Positions 13,379-26,470 are shown, counted from the stretch's first letter. The stretch is DNA of 64,000 nt from Cheiracanthium punctorium (GCA_038373885.1 JAWZYV010006116.1:258001-322000); one strand, 5' to 3'. The notes: generated by a model from the letters alone, not told the origin. Translations and numbers: made by a program.

Positions 13379-13822
13379 CAGAGGATCCCAAACTGTGTGC
13401 CGCGGCACCCTAGGATGCCACGAGTGTATGCCAGGGGTGCCGTGGGGATAATGAAGAAAAGTGTTTTGGTGGAGTATAACCAAGTAGTTTCCTCTGAACC
13501 GGTATCCCACAAAAAAGTTGGCCAAGCTGATGACCAAGTGGGCTTAAAAATATTTCAGTCAAGTTCAAGAGAGCTGTGTCCAGTAGCCTCTCTTTTACAG
13601 GACTCCCTGAAATGGGGGATGGGGGTGTCAAAATTTTACATCCCTTTCCCAAAAGAGTACTTCTTGATAGTTAACCCTATAAACAAAGTAAAAAAAGTAA
13701 TGTAAAATTCATCTAAACTGCTTCATTCTAGCCTTCATATTCCTATTGCTTTAAAGGAAACCTGCCGCGAAAGTTTTTAGCCTCACAAGGGTGCCGCGGC
13801 CCAAAAAGTTGGGGAACCCCTG
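13379..13822. mobile_element. hAT-type non-autonomous DNA transposon (MITE)
   Basis: Imperfect terminal inverted repeats: the left end reads CAGAGGATCCCAAACTGTGT followed by GCCGCGGCACCC, and the right end is GGGTGCCGCGGCCCAAAAAG followed by TTGGGGAACCCCTG. The CAG...CTG termini and the style of the repeat are typical of hAT elements. The flanking 8-mers ATATATAC (13371-13378) and TTATAAAC (13823-13830) match at 6 of 8, as expected of an aged 8-bp target duplication. The interior has no transposase; opposed short open frames inside are not conserved. About 444 bp long. Confidence 0.7.
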
Positions 13823-14966
13823 TTATAAACTAAAAAATTGTAGCAATGATAAGCACATGATAAAATTTAATAATATAACGTTAACACTGAGCATATTTTT
13901 ATGGTACATGTATATGAAACATACAACTGTTTCACGGAAAATTGACAACCTTTAGCTTGGTGTTTAATTGAAAATCCTTTCACAGAGAACTTTTAAGTAA
14001 ACTTCAACGCATAACAGCGTTCATGTATTAAGAGAACAATTTAAGACAGCTTTGAGAACATATATTCCTTTTAAGGAAAATTCAGTGCATTTAAGTTTAA
14101 TAGAATTGAAGTGTACTTTATAAAGTTTCATGAATGGATGAATCTCATTTTCGATTTAGGTAATTACAAAAGATTAAAGTCTTATCAGAGTTTATCTTTA
14201 TAAGGCATGGGGATGTGTTCAACACCTGGTATTTAGAAAGCATATGAATAACCCATATCGAAAAAAACTTAAGTTTATAAAATCTAACAAAAATTCTTTT
14301 TTTTTTTTCATTTCATATTTGAATCCAGCAGTTAAAAGAATAAGAAGCGGGAAAAAAGTTGTTCTTCAAGAAACATCAAATAAGGCAATAAAATTCGGCC
14401 ATCTAGTGTGGAAGAAGAGTTTTATTGTGTAAGCAGTAGTTACTCAATAATTTTTTTAATAGCATAACTTAAAGAAATGCAATGTACTCTACGTAGCTTT
14501 CAATAAATAAAAGTCCGAAGCCGGCTATGGCATATAGGTTGTGTAGCTCGTTATTTATTGGTTAACAGAAATCAGTTTCGGCAAACACTTGCGTCACGCA
14601 CGAGATAGTTTCACTCGTGCAAATGCAGCATGCAAGAAAAGCAGTCCAGTATAAATCTTTTCTACGTGTTTGTTCTAATAATAATCTTAGCTTTAATCAC
14701 GCAGATTCCATGTAATGAAAAAATATCATTAGTAAATTTTAAATTCTAGTTACAGGGCGATATTTTGAGAAACTTTTTAATTTTCCAAAAATGTTGTTAT
14801 GTCGAATCCCTAATCTAAATAATTCCGTATGTTTTCACTTAGTTTTTGCTATTTCACAAAACATTCGTTCCTTTTTCAAGCAAAATCTGCAGCCGTGCTT
14901 TCTATCCTACCTACGGCAATCTCCTTTGAGATTTTCAGCAATTTTAAATTCAAAGAATGCATTCTG
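13823..14966. other. non-coding, no recognised feature
   Basis: AT-rich sequence without a supportable gene or a recognised repeat. Confidence 0.4.
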
Positions 14967-15145
14967 ATTAGGGATGGACGCGAGACGCGAGAAATCTCGC
15001 ATTGTCTCGCGTTCTCGCATTGTCTCGCGAGACGAGACAGGCATTTTTTTGCGAGACGAGAAAGAAAATATTTTGCGGGACGAGACGTGAGACGAGACAG
15101 AGTCTTGTCTCGCGCGAGATTTCTCGCATTTTTTTCCGTCTCGCA
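14967..15145. repeat. GAGACGAGAC-type dispersed repeat, block 1
   Basis: A CpG-rich, partly self-complementary block in AT-rich surroundings, made of variants of GCGAGACGAGAC and their complements (TCTCGC, GTCTCG). It opens with AGGGATGGACGCGAGACGCG. Four related blocks lie at 16640-16832, 26326-26470, 35499-35570 and 36820-36975. Open frames through the block are arginine/serine-rich artefacts of the repeat. Confidence 0.75.
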
Positions 15146-16639
15146 TAAATACGATCTGAAAAGCGACAATTTGCCTGAAGCCTCTACCGTCTAGCTTGCG
15201 TCTCCTTCGTTTTCGGTCCTGGTATACTATCAGCACTCTACAATACGCACAAACACGTAACATTTAAAATTAGAACAGACGAGAGATATACAAAACACAC
15301 AAAGGAGAGGATAAAGAAAGAGGCGGAAAAAAAAAGAAAACAGAGAAGAGTTGAAAGAAAAATAATAAGTAAATAGGAAAGGCGGTACGGTATGTTCAAA
15401 TCTGACCACTTTTAGACGGGCCCCGGGCATTAAGTTTGCCCCCCCCTTACTATCCCCTTTTTTACGCATTAAGCCCCTTTACTGAGCCCCCCTCTTTTAA
15501 GCATTTTAACCCAGTTTTGACCGCTGTTGTACTCGAAAATTGCATTTCAGTTAACTGTAGTTTTTGTACTTTAATCAAATCGTATTTATCACCCCCAAAA
15601 AATATCTCTAACTTGATCTAGTGATAGACAATTAGGTAATACCTATATTATAGAGGAAATTCAGTATTTTCCCCACAATTACTATTTCAGTACATATGAA
15701 TTTATAATTTAGAAAATCTAAAAATGCACACACGGTAATGTTATTGGAAATATTAGGCAAATAATTATAATTATCGTTAATATAATCTTGTTTTCATTAA
15801 TATAAAAATTACACATATTTTAGAGACTTGAAATTGACGTTAAAGTAAATAGTAGAGATTTAATAAAGACTAAAAGTGTTCTGTTTATAATTTTTCAAGG
15901 GTTATCTTACAACCAACTGAACGATAAGTAATTCTAATTTGTGTTAATATATCCCGCAGTAATTTCAACAGAGGAGATTACTTGAACTTAAAAAAAAAAA
16001 AATCTGTTTTGTCTCATGCAGATATGATTTTAGTAAAATATTCGCTACTTCTCGTATGAAGAGCGGGTGCGCAGCTATTTTAAAACAAACGGTTGTCCAT
16101 TTCATGTAGTGTCTGAGGTATTTAATGCTACAACTTGAACAGTATGATGTAGAACTGCAGTATGATGTAGAAATAACACATTTTGAAAGTCGGGAGTTCT
16201 CTGCAAACTGCTAAGCTTTTCACTTTTCTGATCGCGAATGACACTGACGTAGTTTTTTGAGTCATTATATTGCAATGATGCCAGGTTAATACTCATGACG
16301 CAAACTTTACATCAAGAGTCAAATAATTTTGCTTTTATTTTAGATTCCACATCACTGGAATTAATTGAAATTACTCATGTTAGGAAAATTTTCGTTTACT
16401 ACAGTGCGAAGAACGGGCACGCAGCTAGTAAATAAAAATAAATACTATATTTTCGGTGTGACATTATATATACGTATTAAATCTCAATTTCTTTTACTTC
16501 AAATGCCGATATATGCTGATATAGTTATTAATATATCTACTAATGTGGCTATATGTAAGTAATTGTTATTATTAATATTAATTTTCAATAAAATCCCAAT
16601 AATAAGTTAGTATAAAATGGTAACGAAATCGCAGTCCTT
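15146..16639. other. non-coding, no recognised feature
   Basis: No gene supported. A C-rich/T-rich patch lies at 15418-15500 and AT-rich sequence after it. Confidence 0.4.
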
Positions 16640-16832
16640 AATTTTGCGAGACTCGCGAGACGTCTCCCGTCTCGCGCGAGACGAGACAGCAATTTCTTTG
16701 CGAGACGCGAGACGAGACACAGTGTTTGCGAGACGAGACGAGACGCGAGACAAGACAGAGGTTTACCACTGCGAGACGAGACGAGACAGCCCCGATTCTC
16801 GTCTCGCACGTCTCGCGTCCACCCCTAATTCT
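16640..16832. repeat. GAGACGAGAC-type dispersed repeat, block 2
   Basis: Same family as the block at 14967. It holds tandem and inverted variants of GAGACGAGAC spaced by T-rich pieces and ends CGTCTCGCGTCCACCCCTAA, which is the complement of the opening of block 1. The two blocks therefore share the same outer end in opposite orientation. Confidence 0.75.
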
Positions 16833-17224
16833 GATGCCTCTAGATCCCAAGAAATGAAAAACTGGAACAACATTTATTGAAAGAAGCGGTAATTAGAGCG
16901 ATTTGTCTATTTTGGGGGTTGGGAGAAAAATTGCTTTGACACCTACGCTGTTCACTTTGAGAGCTCCTATAAATTTCTATTCTAAAATAGCTCTGCTGAT
17001 TGGCTTGCAATGCCTCTAAATTGCATCTAAAAATCAGTGTCGGCAACCGCTGTTGAGTCTCTTCGAAGAGGAAGTCTGTATTTTGTCATGTCACAACAGC
17101 TGAAGTCAAACTAAAGTGGAAAATGTACTACAGAAGGTATCGAGTCTTAAATGTGTCTTATGTGATTCAAAATACTCCTTTTTTTGTTTCCTTCTTATAA
17201 AATAAGAAGAAAACAAAAAAAATA

Positions 17225-17640
17225 TTAAACACCTATCAGCAAAATTGTCCAGTAAAGAGGTAAATTACTCTAATGTCAAAACTCTTATTAACACTTAAGT
17301 AATTATCTATTTCTTTATTTAAAGTGGGAACTCCTTTATGCACAGTTTTCCAGTAAATGATTAGGTTAAAGAGAAAGTTCCTACATTTGTCCAATAAACG
17401 AGTGTGGTACTAATAGTGTTATACTATTACAAGTTGTCCCAATAGGAGTATCTAATAGTTAGTCCACGTTAATCCTGTCTTACTTTTAGAGTAAAACTCT
17501 CATTAACATAGTTGACTAATTACCTGTATTGTTATTAAAGTGAAAAACGCCTAGAAAAACTTATTTAATGAAAGACTAGGTTATTCAAAGTGTAATACTC
17601 TTGGCACAGATTTCCAATAAACGCCTGTGATGCAGATCAT
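17225..17640. repeat. degenerate tandem repeat, array A
   Basis: A loosely conserved unit of roughly 55-60 bp recurs several times. Its core is like AAAGTGGAAAACTCCTATTAA followed by CACAGTTGTCCAATAAA. Copies are much diverged. The same unit appears again at 18940-19172. No coding potential. Confidence 0.55.
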
Positions 17641-18779
17641 CACTTATGTATGTTATTAACTGCTTCTTTTTATTTCTAACACTAAATTGCAATGCATAGT
17701 CAACATTTTATTCTTTCTCTTCGCGCTTTGTAATTTATTGCTCTAACTTTAACGGCTTTCTTGCTTGCAGCTGCATTTTATTTTCATCGAACTTCTTTTT
17801 TTCTCTGGTTTTTTGTTTATTAAATTCTAATAATTAAGACTGAAATCATTCGAGATGAATAATTTTTGCATCTCTATTTGGGTTAATTAAATAATCATAT
17901 CATCCTATGTCGCTGCTAGACCACCAGAATTGCTGGTTAGCTACTTGGCACATAGAAGTTTAAAATATATAAATATAGCTTTATTCGGAGCGTATCGTGG
18001 CGTTAATTTTGTCTCTTTGTCTGCCGGGTCCTTATTTTGGCGGTTGTTTGCTGTTCTTTGCTGCTCTGTTCATCTCGAGAATTTCTCAGAGGATCAGGAG
18101 CTTTTATGGCACATTCTTCTGGTGATCGTCAGCTTTAAATGATACTATTTCTTTGGTTTCTTCGAGCTTGATCAGCCGTACCGCTGACTAATTTTTGTTT
18201 GATCTTAAAATAAAATATTTAATCTAGTTTTGATCTGGCTTTTGTATTAATCGGGTCGTTGTGAAACATAAACTCAGCAATAAAATGGTTTTCAATCAAT
18301 AATTTCCTAAAAACAATCCTATCGAGCGATAGCAAATCATGCTTACACCTCCTCCGAAACACACAAAGTTCAAACTGAATAGCTTATAAAACATTAAACC
18401 TACTACATCACCTATCGAAAGAGATGTCATTTAACTGAATTAATGTCACAGCAGTAATTTGGCTAATGAACTGGTAAGCTGTCTGGCTTAAGAAGCTGCC
18501 CAAAAATTAACAGATAATATAGATCTATCTCTTATTTCAATCCCAATACCACTTTCCAACATGAAATTCAAACCGAAATCATCAGTGTTGAAACTTTGGC
18601 ATAAGCGATGACGAAATAGCTCCCAACCAGGCCGACATAAATTTATTTTCCTCCGAAAGGTCACAGAAAATCACTTTAATTTCTTTTTTCATTTATTGTT
18701 ATCAAAATTTTACTTATAAGAGTTCATATGCACTTTCCAACTGTTTATCTTACTCTATTTTCAAAAAAAATTTTTTTTA

Positions 18780-18903
18780 GACTTTGGACATAATAATAAT
18801 TGATCCTGCAAAACTCAAAACTGTAATGATGATTTGGCTCGGCGCAGTGTTGTTACGGAGCACCCTGTGCTGTGTGAACAACCACGAGTGTCTGAACTTT
18901 TTC
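18780..18903 (+). other. possible isolated exon with signal-peptide-like start
   Basis: A T-rich tract ending TTTTTTTTAG precedes, and a GTAAGAAT donor-like site follows, an open stretch that is less AT-rich than its surroundings. From an internal ATG at 18825 it encodes two methionines, a hydrophobic run (MIWLGAVLL..) and then two adjacent cysteines, like the start of a secreted protein. I see no partner exon nearby, and the flanks are repeats, so it could be chance. Confidence 0.2.
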
Positions 18904-18939
18904 CGTAAGAATTTTGTAAAAATGGTTATCAACTTCGTT

Positions 18940-19172
18940 ATAACGCCTACCTTACGTACAGTGGAAAACTTGTAATTATCGGCATTGCCATTAAAGTAGA
19001 AAATTCCTATAAACACAGTTGTTTCAAAAATAATTGATTAATTAAAGTGGAATACTCCTATTAGCACAGTTGTCCAATTAAGCCCCATCTTACTTAAAGT
19101 GGAAAACTCCTGCCAACACATCTCTGCAATTATCAGTTATTTAAGTGGGAAACTGCCATAAACACAGTTAGA
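18940..19172. repeat. degenerate tandem repeat, array B
   Basis: About four units of the repeat also seen at 17225-17640, with the core AAAGTGGAA.ACTCCTATTA and CACAGTTGTCCAATTAA. The two arrays are separated by about 1.3 kb without the unit. Confidence 0.55.
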
Positions 19173-19189
19173 TCCCGTTCTCGATAGAA

Positions 19190-19850
19190 GGGAAATGACC
19201 ATTTTAGACGCTTCTAAAAATACCTTCGAGATTCTTTATAATTTTCGTTTCAAAAGTCTACTGAATCCCTCGCAATACCTCTAAATTGCAATTAAATACC
19301 ACGCGGAGAAAAAAAACTGAAAAAGAAATTAATAACACAATTTTAAAATTCTAAGGGCTAGTGAAATGGACATTTTGACACTTTCACTCCATTCTTTGGG
19401 ATTTTCTTTAGTTATTGATTTAAAAATATCTTCCCGATTAGCTTGCTATGTCTCACTAACATTATGATAATTTTATTTTTAGATCAACGAATCATTGTAA
19501 TTAAAAAAAAACTGGAGAAAAAATGGACTTAAAAAACAATAATTTGAGCAATACGCAGGGATTCTGGGGAGGGACGGAGGGAAATGGTTATTTTTTACGC
19601 CGGTCTTACCCCTTTGAGTTTTTGTATAATTTTCGATTTCAAAATAACATTTCCGAATGTCTCTCAACACCTCTAAATTGCAATCAAACAGCACCCAAAG
19701 CCAAAATAAAGCGTGATAATCTTCGTTTCAAAAGTCTACTGAATGCCTCGCAATATCTCTAAATTGCAATTAAATACCACGCGGTGGAAAAAAAAAATGA
19801 AAAAGAAATTAATAACACGATTTAAAAATTCAGGATTGTAAAAAAACAAA
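19190..19850. repeat. CCTCTAAATTGCAA repeat cluster
   Basis: At least three copies of a unit containing CTCTAAATTGCAAT and often AAATACCACGCGG lie at about 19270-19360, 19660-19690 and 19745-19830. The first and last share over 60 bp (ending GAAAAAGAAATTAATAACAC). A diverged relative lies at 17005-17045. Open frames here are not conserved. Confidence 0.55.
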
Positions 19851-22635
19851 AGAATGTTAAAACAAATAAAACAATGTAAACACTATTTTACAGCTTCCCC
19901 CCCCCCACTCAGATACACTCATGTTACATTGTTGATGAAATAGCAATTTAAATTCAATTTAAAAAATAATTATTTAATTTTAGTAACTCTAGAGAGTAAC
20001 TTTAGTTACTTTAGAGAATTCTAAATCAGCAGACTCACGTATATTTAAACCTACAATTACGTCTCTTTATACTCATTTAGTTTCTTTTTGTTATTACATA
20101 AGTAATTTTAGTCCAGATATGAATATTTAGTTTCATATTTTTAATTTATAATTTCATTAAGTTTTAATGGCAGGTGTGGCATAAATCACGCACAAGAGCG
20201 GCGTCTCACCCGCAGTGCAATGTTTTAGGAAAAAAAATGTTTAAAAATATTAATTATTTATTAATACTTTTTTGTCGCAGTGCACGCTTTATATTCTACA
20301 TTAAATAGCACAGCATGATTTAGTTTATTCTATCTGCACCCTGGGATTTTTTACACAATTAAAAAAAATATGAGGCATAAGTCCCGGAATTACCCTTTAC
20401 AAATTTTCCAGGTTGTTTATTGAATGGGCCTTGAAGTGTGTAATACTCTCATTTGTTCGATGAAAAGTATGAATTTTAAATCATTTTTATGAAAAAGAAA
20501 TTTGTTTAAAAAAATAACAAATTATTCTTAAAAAAAGTCGTGTTACGTCAGGCATGGGTAACCTTTGGAAGATTGCTGGCCAAATTTTAGAGTACTAGCG
20601 AAGTCGCCGGACAAACTTCGGTATGTTAGTGAAGTCGCGGGCAGTCGTATAATCTGGATTCATATGAAATTTGAATGGTTTAAATGGGTTTTATACAGGG
20701 TTTTGCTATGTTCCACTGGCCGAATCAAAAGCCGTGGCGGACCACTCCGAGGTTGCCCATATGTAGTTTTCATTGTAATAGTTCTTGACTGGTAATAAAG
20801 GGGGGCTGTAGGTCCTCTTTAAAAAAATTTAAGTGAAAGTAAAATATTTTCGTTCTGTTCTTGAATAATAATTACTTAGTACAGTTTGAAGAAAAATATA
20901 ATAAGTACATGTCCTTCATTGATTCTTTTGAGTGGAACACTTAAAGATATGCTTAAGATTTGTAGTTTAATTTCGTTTAACAAGTAGTATCTTAAAGTAA
21001 ATGTAACTGCGTACACACAAAAGTACAAATCTGAAATAACGACATTTTAGCCAAAGCAAAATATTCTGAACCAAAGTAGATATTTCAATGTTTTTTTACC
21101 AACGTATTTCATAGGTAAAACTGAATTTATAAATTACCAAAGAAAATTGAAAATTAACAAAAATATTGGAAAATCAATCTGAAAGTAATTGAACATAATA
21201 GAACAAGAGAGTAGACAATTTCAGATTTCGTGATATAAAATGTTTCAAAACAACAGCAACGTCAAATGAGGTGTAAAATTTGTTGAACGGAAATTTTGCC
21301 AGAAATAATTTTAAACTATGTAAGTAGAAACATTTTCAAATTATTTGTTCATTAGAGTATATTGGAAATTTTTACAAGGTAACGTTAATGATCCAGTTAT
21401 TTAGTGTAAAAATACTTATATTTGTCTTATTTTGTAACAAACAGACAAACGTTATGAAACAAACGGCTTTTTATTTTCTTTCTACTTAAATTTTTATCTT
21501 CATCTATAGTTAAACAGGTTATTTTTAACCTTTGCAAAACACATATTTCTATAGAACAATGCATTATAATATATTATCTGTGTATTGGAAAAGATATCGT
21601 GGAGTGCGCTGAAGTATAGAATTACTCCCATCAATAAAGGGTTTTCTCGACATATTTAGTTTCTCTGAAAATGTATCCTAAAATGCCAGTAATATAAAAC
21701 CTTCGAAACATTTTCGTTTATGCAGATTTGCTGCAAACTGCATTTGGATATATGCATCAAATTATATTAACAATAAAAAAGTGTACATGTGCACATCTAA
21801 GATTGTCAGTGGTTAATAATATTTTTACATCGAGATTACGATAATATGAATATTGGTATAATTATATACTTCTACTATTACTTATACAAAATATAATTTT
21901 AATAATGAACGTAGAAGCGACAAAATTTTTGATTTTAGCAAAATTTCTTATCCTAATTTTTGAAATTATAGATGAATCAATGTAAAATGTACATTATTCA
22001 AAATAAAATTTGGTTCCTTGAATTTTCAAGCCTCTGTGATTTTTTTTTAGAATACTACAAGAATGTTTGAAAAATTTTGATGGAAAGTTAAACCTTGGCA
22101 CCTGAATACTGTTTTCGGAGACTGTCTATACGTTCACAAAATTACATTTATAAACAGTTGAAAATCGCTTTTTCAGATGTTGGCGTTATCAATTAATTTC
22201 AAGGAAGTTTCTTAAAGACAAAAGACCAGAAACAAGTAGACGATTTGACAATGTAAACAAATCAATCCGTCAGCTATTGCTGACATTCGAAAGAATGCAA
22301 GATGGTTCAAAAAGGTCGAATTTTCGAATTTCAAAATCGGCCAGAGAGCAAACGGATACTGCGTAACCTCAATACTATTAACAGGTTAAAATTCGGAATC
22401 TGTGATTTAATTATTTTGCCTCTCGAACTGGGAGACTGTGAACGACTTAAAATTTCGAAATTTCGTCTTGAGAAAAAAATTGAAAATATTCATAAAATAA
22501 AGCACTACTTTAATTTTATCTTCGCGAAACTTGTCTTTTTTAAGCATTACATCTACTGTAAAACCATAAAAAATTACTTACGTAGTCCCAATGAAGAATA
22601 GGAATTATCCGCAACTAAGCCAAATATGCAATATA
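19851..22635. other. non-coding AT-rich DNA
   Basis: No gene supported. At 20549-20766 the sequence begins CAGGCATGGGTAACCT and ends with AGGTTGCCCATATG, a possible hAT-type MITE with decayed ends, but no target duplication is visible. The remainder is AT-rich with short open frames only. Confidence 0.4.
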
Positions 22636-24140
22636 CACTCATGTCCATAAATTAAGGATAATTCAGAATCACACAGAAATTGATCTCTAAAATAAAAATT
22701 TCACCTGTGGAATGATCACACACATCTTGAAGAAGAATATGCAGATTACAGGAAACCACCAGATGGCGTGGATGGTACGTCACAATGACGAGAGTGTAAG
22801 AGAGGGGTATATAAGGAATGGTGGCAAAGAAGTAAAATTGTTCACAAGCGCTGTGAAAGCCTTTCAGTGCAAAAACCGCATAGTTATGGCACAAAGGAGG
22901 CATTTGGATGATGTTTTACGTGGCAGAATTATCGGACGACTGGAATGTGGACGTACCCAGCTGGAAGTATCCGAGGAACTTGGAATCGCCCAGAGTGTCA
23001 TCTCCAGGCTTTGGCAACGATTCCAAGATGATGGTAATGTGAGTAGACGTTACAGCACAGGTCGCCCCCGAGTTACAACGCCGAATGAGGACCGCTATTT
23101 GGCAGTTACTGCCAAAAGGAACAGACGGAGTACAGCATCAGACCTGTCTCGTCAGCTCTCTTCAGCTACCGGTACGACAGTTTCAAGGCAGACCGCGTAC
23201 AGACGCTTAGGGCACATTGGTCTATATGCTCGTAGGCCTGTCAGATGTGTTCCACTTACCGCAGCTAACTGTCGCCTGCGATTAACCTCGAGTAGAGAGC
23301 ATGCATTGTGGACACCGCAACAGTGGTCTTGTGTGATGTTTTCCGACGAGTCCAGGTTTAGTTTGGAGTCTGATTCTCGCCGGACATTCATCTGGAGAGC
23401 GCCAGGTACCCGTTACCACCAAGAGAACACCATTGAAAGACACCGTTACGGTGGTGCAGGATGGCTCGTTTAGGGAGGAATTATTCTTAGTTCCAGAACT
23501 GACCTGCATGTTCAGAGTGTAACGATGACAGGCCACATCTATCAGGATGCCATTCTGGAACAACATGTACGTTTGTTTCGGGGCGCCATGGTGCTGAATT
23601 TGTGTTTATGGATGACAACGCCCGTCCTCACCGTGCAAACATTGTAGACGAATGCCTTCAATCGGAGGATATCACCCGTATGCATTGGCCAGCATACTCA
23701 CCGGACTTGAATCCAATAGAGCATGTGTGGGATATGCTTGGCCGACGAATTGCAGCCCGTCAACCCCCTCCCACCTGTCTACCGGAACTTCGGAGTGCAT
23801 TGCTTAATGAGTGGTGTAATATTCCCCAAGATCAGATTGATCATTTGATACTCAGCATGCCTAGGCGTTGTCAGGCCTGTATTGCATCGTCCGGGAGACA
23901 TACTCCGTATTAACCATCCTACTAACCATGTTATACTGTTTTTTTGTAAATAGGTTCTTTTTTGAAATTTGGTCAAGGAAGTAAAAGTTGCAATTTTTAT
24001 TAATTATGTCAAACATAAAGCATCTTTTTTGCTCTTTACTTTTTGTTTAATAAATAGACTTTACAAATAAGTCAAATTTGTTTTGCTTCTTTCTGTTTCT
24101 TTGCCTGAACTTCATTATCCTTAATTTATGGACATGAGTG
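22636..24140 (+). mobile_element. Tc1-like transposon
   Basis: A 1505-bp element. The left end CACTCATGTCCATAAATTAA and the right end TTAATTTATGGACATGAGTG are inverted repeats of about 26-28 bp, and each end is flanked by a TA dinucleotide (22634-22635 and 24141-24142), the Tc1/mariner target duplication. It carries one transposase gene, which is broken. Sequence between the left repeat and the gene start, and after the gene stop, is ordinary untranslated element DNA. Confidence 0.92.
22886..23913 (+). pseudogene. Tc1-family DD34E transposase, disrupted
   Basis: The transposase would bind its own inverted repeats and cut and paste the element into TA sites. From the ATG at 22886 (chosen because the homologous region starts MAQRRHLDD) come the paired helix-turn-helix domains, with a GRPR-like motif (TGRPRVTT) between them and the catalytic core. 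The core shows FSDESRFSL (first Asp), FMDDNARPHR (second Asp) and SPDLNPIEHVWD (Glu), with 34 residues between the last two acids. The frame is broken by an in-frame TAG at about 23471, at a position that is normally Trp, and by a frameshift near 23590-23600. The C-terminal part (to 23913) is open in another frame. It is therefore not expected to encode active protein. Confidence 0.9.
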
Positions 24141-26325
24141 TAGTATTTGATTTTTGAAGATTCTATCAATACTGACGAAAGTTCAAGTATCTCGATTTCC
24201 TAATCTCTTTGCACGCTATCTTGGCTTATTTTAATATGTTTAATGATATTTAAATCTGGAAAAGCACAACTTTGGTAATTGCGGATAATTTATATTCTAC
24301 ATTAGGGCAACGCAAGCAATAGTTTGTGGTTTTACAGAAAATGCAGAGAGTACAGAAGAACAGTTTCATGAAAAAAATCCCAAAAAAGTACATGCTTTAT
24401 TTTGTGAATATATTCCATTTTTTCTCAAAAATTAATAAAATTTCGAAAATTTAAGCCGTTTGAGGAGGAAAAAAAATCTCTTAGATTCCAGATTTTTACC
24501 TGTTAATAGGCTTGTGGTAAATCACATTTTGCGCACTAGCCGATTTTGAAAATCAAAAATTCGATTTTTTCGATCCACCCTAGTGCAAATGTAGCTCTGC
24601 AGTGTCATTCCACATTTGGCAGTGGGAATGTGATCGGTTTCTACCTTGAGTATGCGTTGTGTTATGTTATGCAGTGTACCAGAAAGGTGGTAGCACATAA
24701 GCATCGTCTATTAGAAATAACCCAGCAAACACACTACTGCCCGGAAAATGACGGCAGGGTACCCGCCATGATGGCAAAGTGCCGTATGCCGGGAGCACAG
24801 TACATTGCCGTCAGTTTAAAGTCACTGGAATACCAATGCCTGAAAAATGCATATCCGCCAGTACATTGCCAGTAATGGTGTAATGCCTGTCGCGCCCATG
24901 TGTCTAAAACATGCACAGCATAGTTAACGGCGTGGTACTGTTTAAAATGTACTGGGCTAGCACTTTTTAGAGGTAATGGGCCAGTAAATATTTCGTAGTG
25001 TTAGCATAAAATTTCGTTATTTCATTTAAATAATAAAACTCTGATAGGCGTTCATATTATTATTATTAGGGGGCTGAGGGGACTGAACCCTACTCCCCCG
25101 CGAAATGGGACACTTTACTTAGCTTGCAATTTGATATTTAGCTTATAATTGGACGTTGGCTTACTATTTGATAACCAGTCCCTCTCCGTAATAAAATTCT
25201 GGCCACGCTACTTCTTTCCCTCATAATGTAAAAGCTGCAGTCGAGCTAGCCATGCTGTAAATTTGAAAGAGAAAGCTACACACTAAATTACAAAATCTGT
25301 GTTTTTTCTCGGCTTACTGATGTGCAGTTTTCAGTTCTAGGTTAAGAAGTTTATTTGGTTACTTGATATCGATCGACAGTCTCAACAGATTTTTGTAGCT
25401 GCCCTGGGCGGTTGCCCAGTTTGCCACACCGAAGGACGTACGCAGGGGTGGGTCAAGGGAGCCCAACCCCCCATCCGAAATTCCCATCCATCCGTTTTTT
25501 GTCCATCCGTTTCCCCCCATCCGTTTTTTGTTATCAAAATAATAATGATGAAGAATGAAGTCTTTGTGTGAAAATTTTTGCCTTTTTTAACGTTTGGACT
25601 CCCTTCAAAATTTTTGGACATTCCCCGATTTATTTATTTTTTTTTTGGGGGGGGACGTCTCTGGCCACACCCTAAGTAAAGCTATAGGGCTCCTGCACTT
25701 ATTTTCTTAGAAATCATGGGACAGTATTTTCATGTAATAGTCAAAATTAGAAACTCAGATATTTTATTCAGACTCATTTATTTAAAAACACTATTTAGAT
25801 TGTTCTTCAATTATTGCCCGCATTTACTGCTTTTTCTAACGAAACTTCTGGCAGGTGCAAAAGAATAAAAAATAAATAAATAAAAAAGAGACAGACATAT
25901 ATATCAGACCTTTTTCCCGCGTAAAAACACTAGTCTCAGATTTGGCGATATTAGGTTGCAATATGCGAATTGTTTTCGCAGATCTGGCTATATTTATTGA
26001 GATTATTTGTTAGTCGTTTTCATCGAATGTATTCGAACCTCCCAAACAAAGGGAGTTTAAATCACTATTGAACCCATGCCTAACCTATTAGAAAAACTAA
26101 AAATGCTAGCATTATACTCAAAATACAGTTAAATACTTGGTTTAAAGAACAAATAAAAATACAGTCAATCTTGAGTAATTCAAAGTTAAAAGGACACAAG
26201 AAAAAATTCGAAATAACTGAAAGTTTCGAAAAATATATATTCCCACAAAAAAGTGATACATTAAAAATATTCTAGGAATCGACCATAAATTCGAATTTTT
26301 CCAGTTTTATTTAGAGCAGTACGCA
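24141..26325. repeat. non-coding DNA with dispersed repeats
   Basis: No gene. At 24725-24990 lies a GC-richer repeat with AACCCAGCAAACAC at its start and repeated GCCAGTA/GCCGG motifs; an inverted relative is at 29200-29440. At about 25200-25430 the sequence resembles the interior and end of the MITE at 26541-27020 (shared CATAATGTAAAAGCTG and CCTGGGCG.TTGCC.AGTTTG). A pyrimidine-rich patch with repeated CCATCCGTTTT follows at 25470-25530. Confidence 0.45.
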
Positions 26326-26470
26326 TAGGGATGGATGCGAGACGAGACAGAGATTTACACCTTTTTTGCAAGATGAGACAAACATTTTTAACATTATGAT
26401 ATAGGGATTTTACCAGACGAGACAAATCTTTTAGGCTGTTTTGCGAGAGGCCTATTTTTCGTCTAGCGTT
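26326..26470. repeat. GAGACGAGAC-type dispersed repeat, block 3 (decayed)
   Basis: It opens AGGGATGGATGCGAGACGAG, the same start as block 1 at 14967, then decays into AT-rich sequence with scattered GACGAGACAAA and GCGAGAGG. It has lost most of the CpG content. Confidence 0.6.

Noticed and set aside
13397..13705. Opposed open frames of about 100 and 80 residues at 13.4 kb
   Set aside because: They lie inside a non-autonomous hAT-type element and show no transposase motif.
14829..15263. Arg/Ser-rich open frames around 15 kb (and 16.6-16.9 kb) on both strands
   Set aside because: They are translations of the GAGACGAGAC repeat in several frames; the composition comes from the repeat.
22712..22885. 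N-terminal extension of the Tc1 transposase frame
   Set aside because: It covers the region just inside the terminal repeat and has no similarity to transposases; the family start is at 22886.
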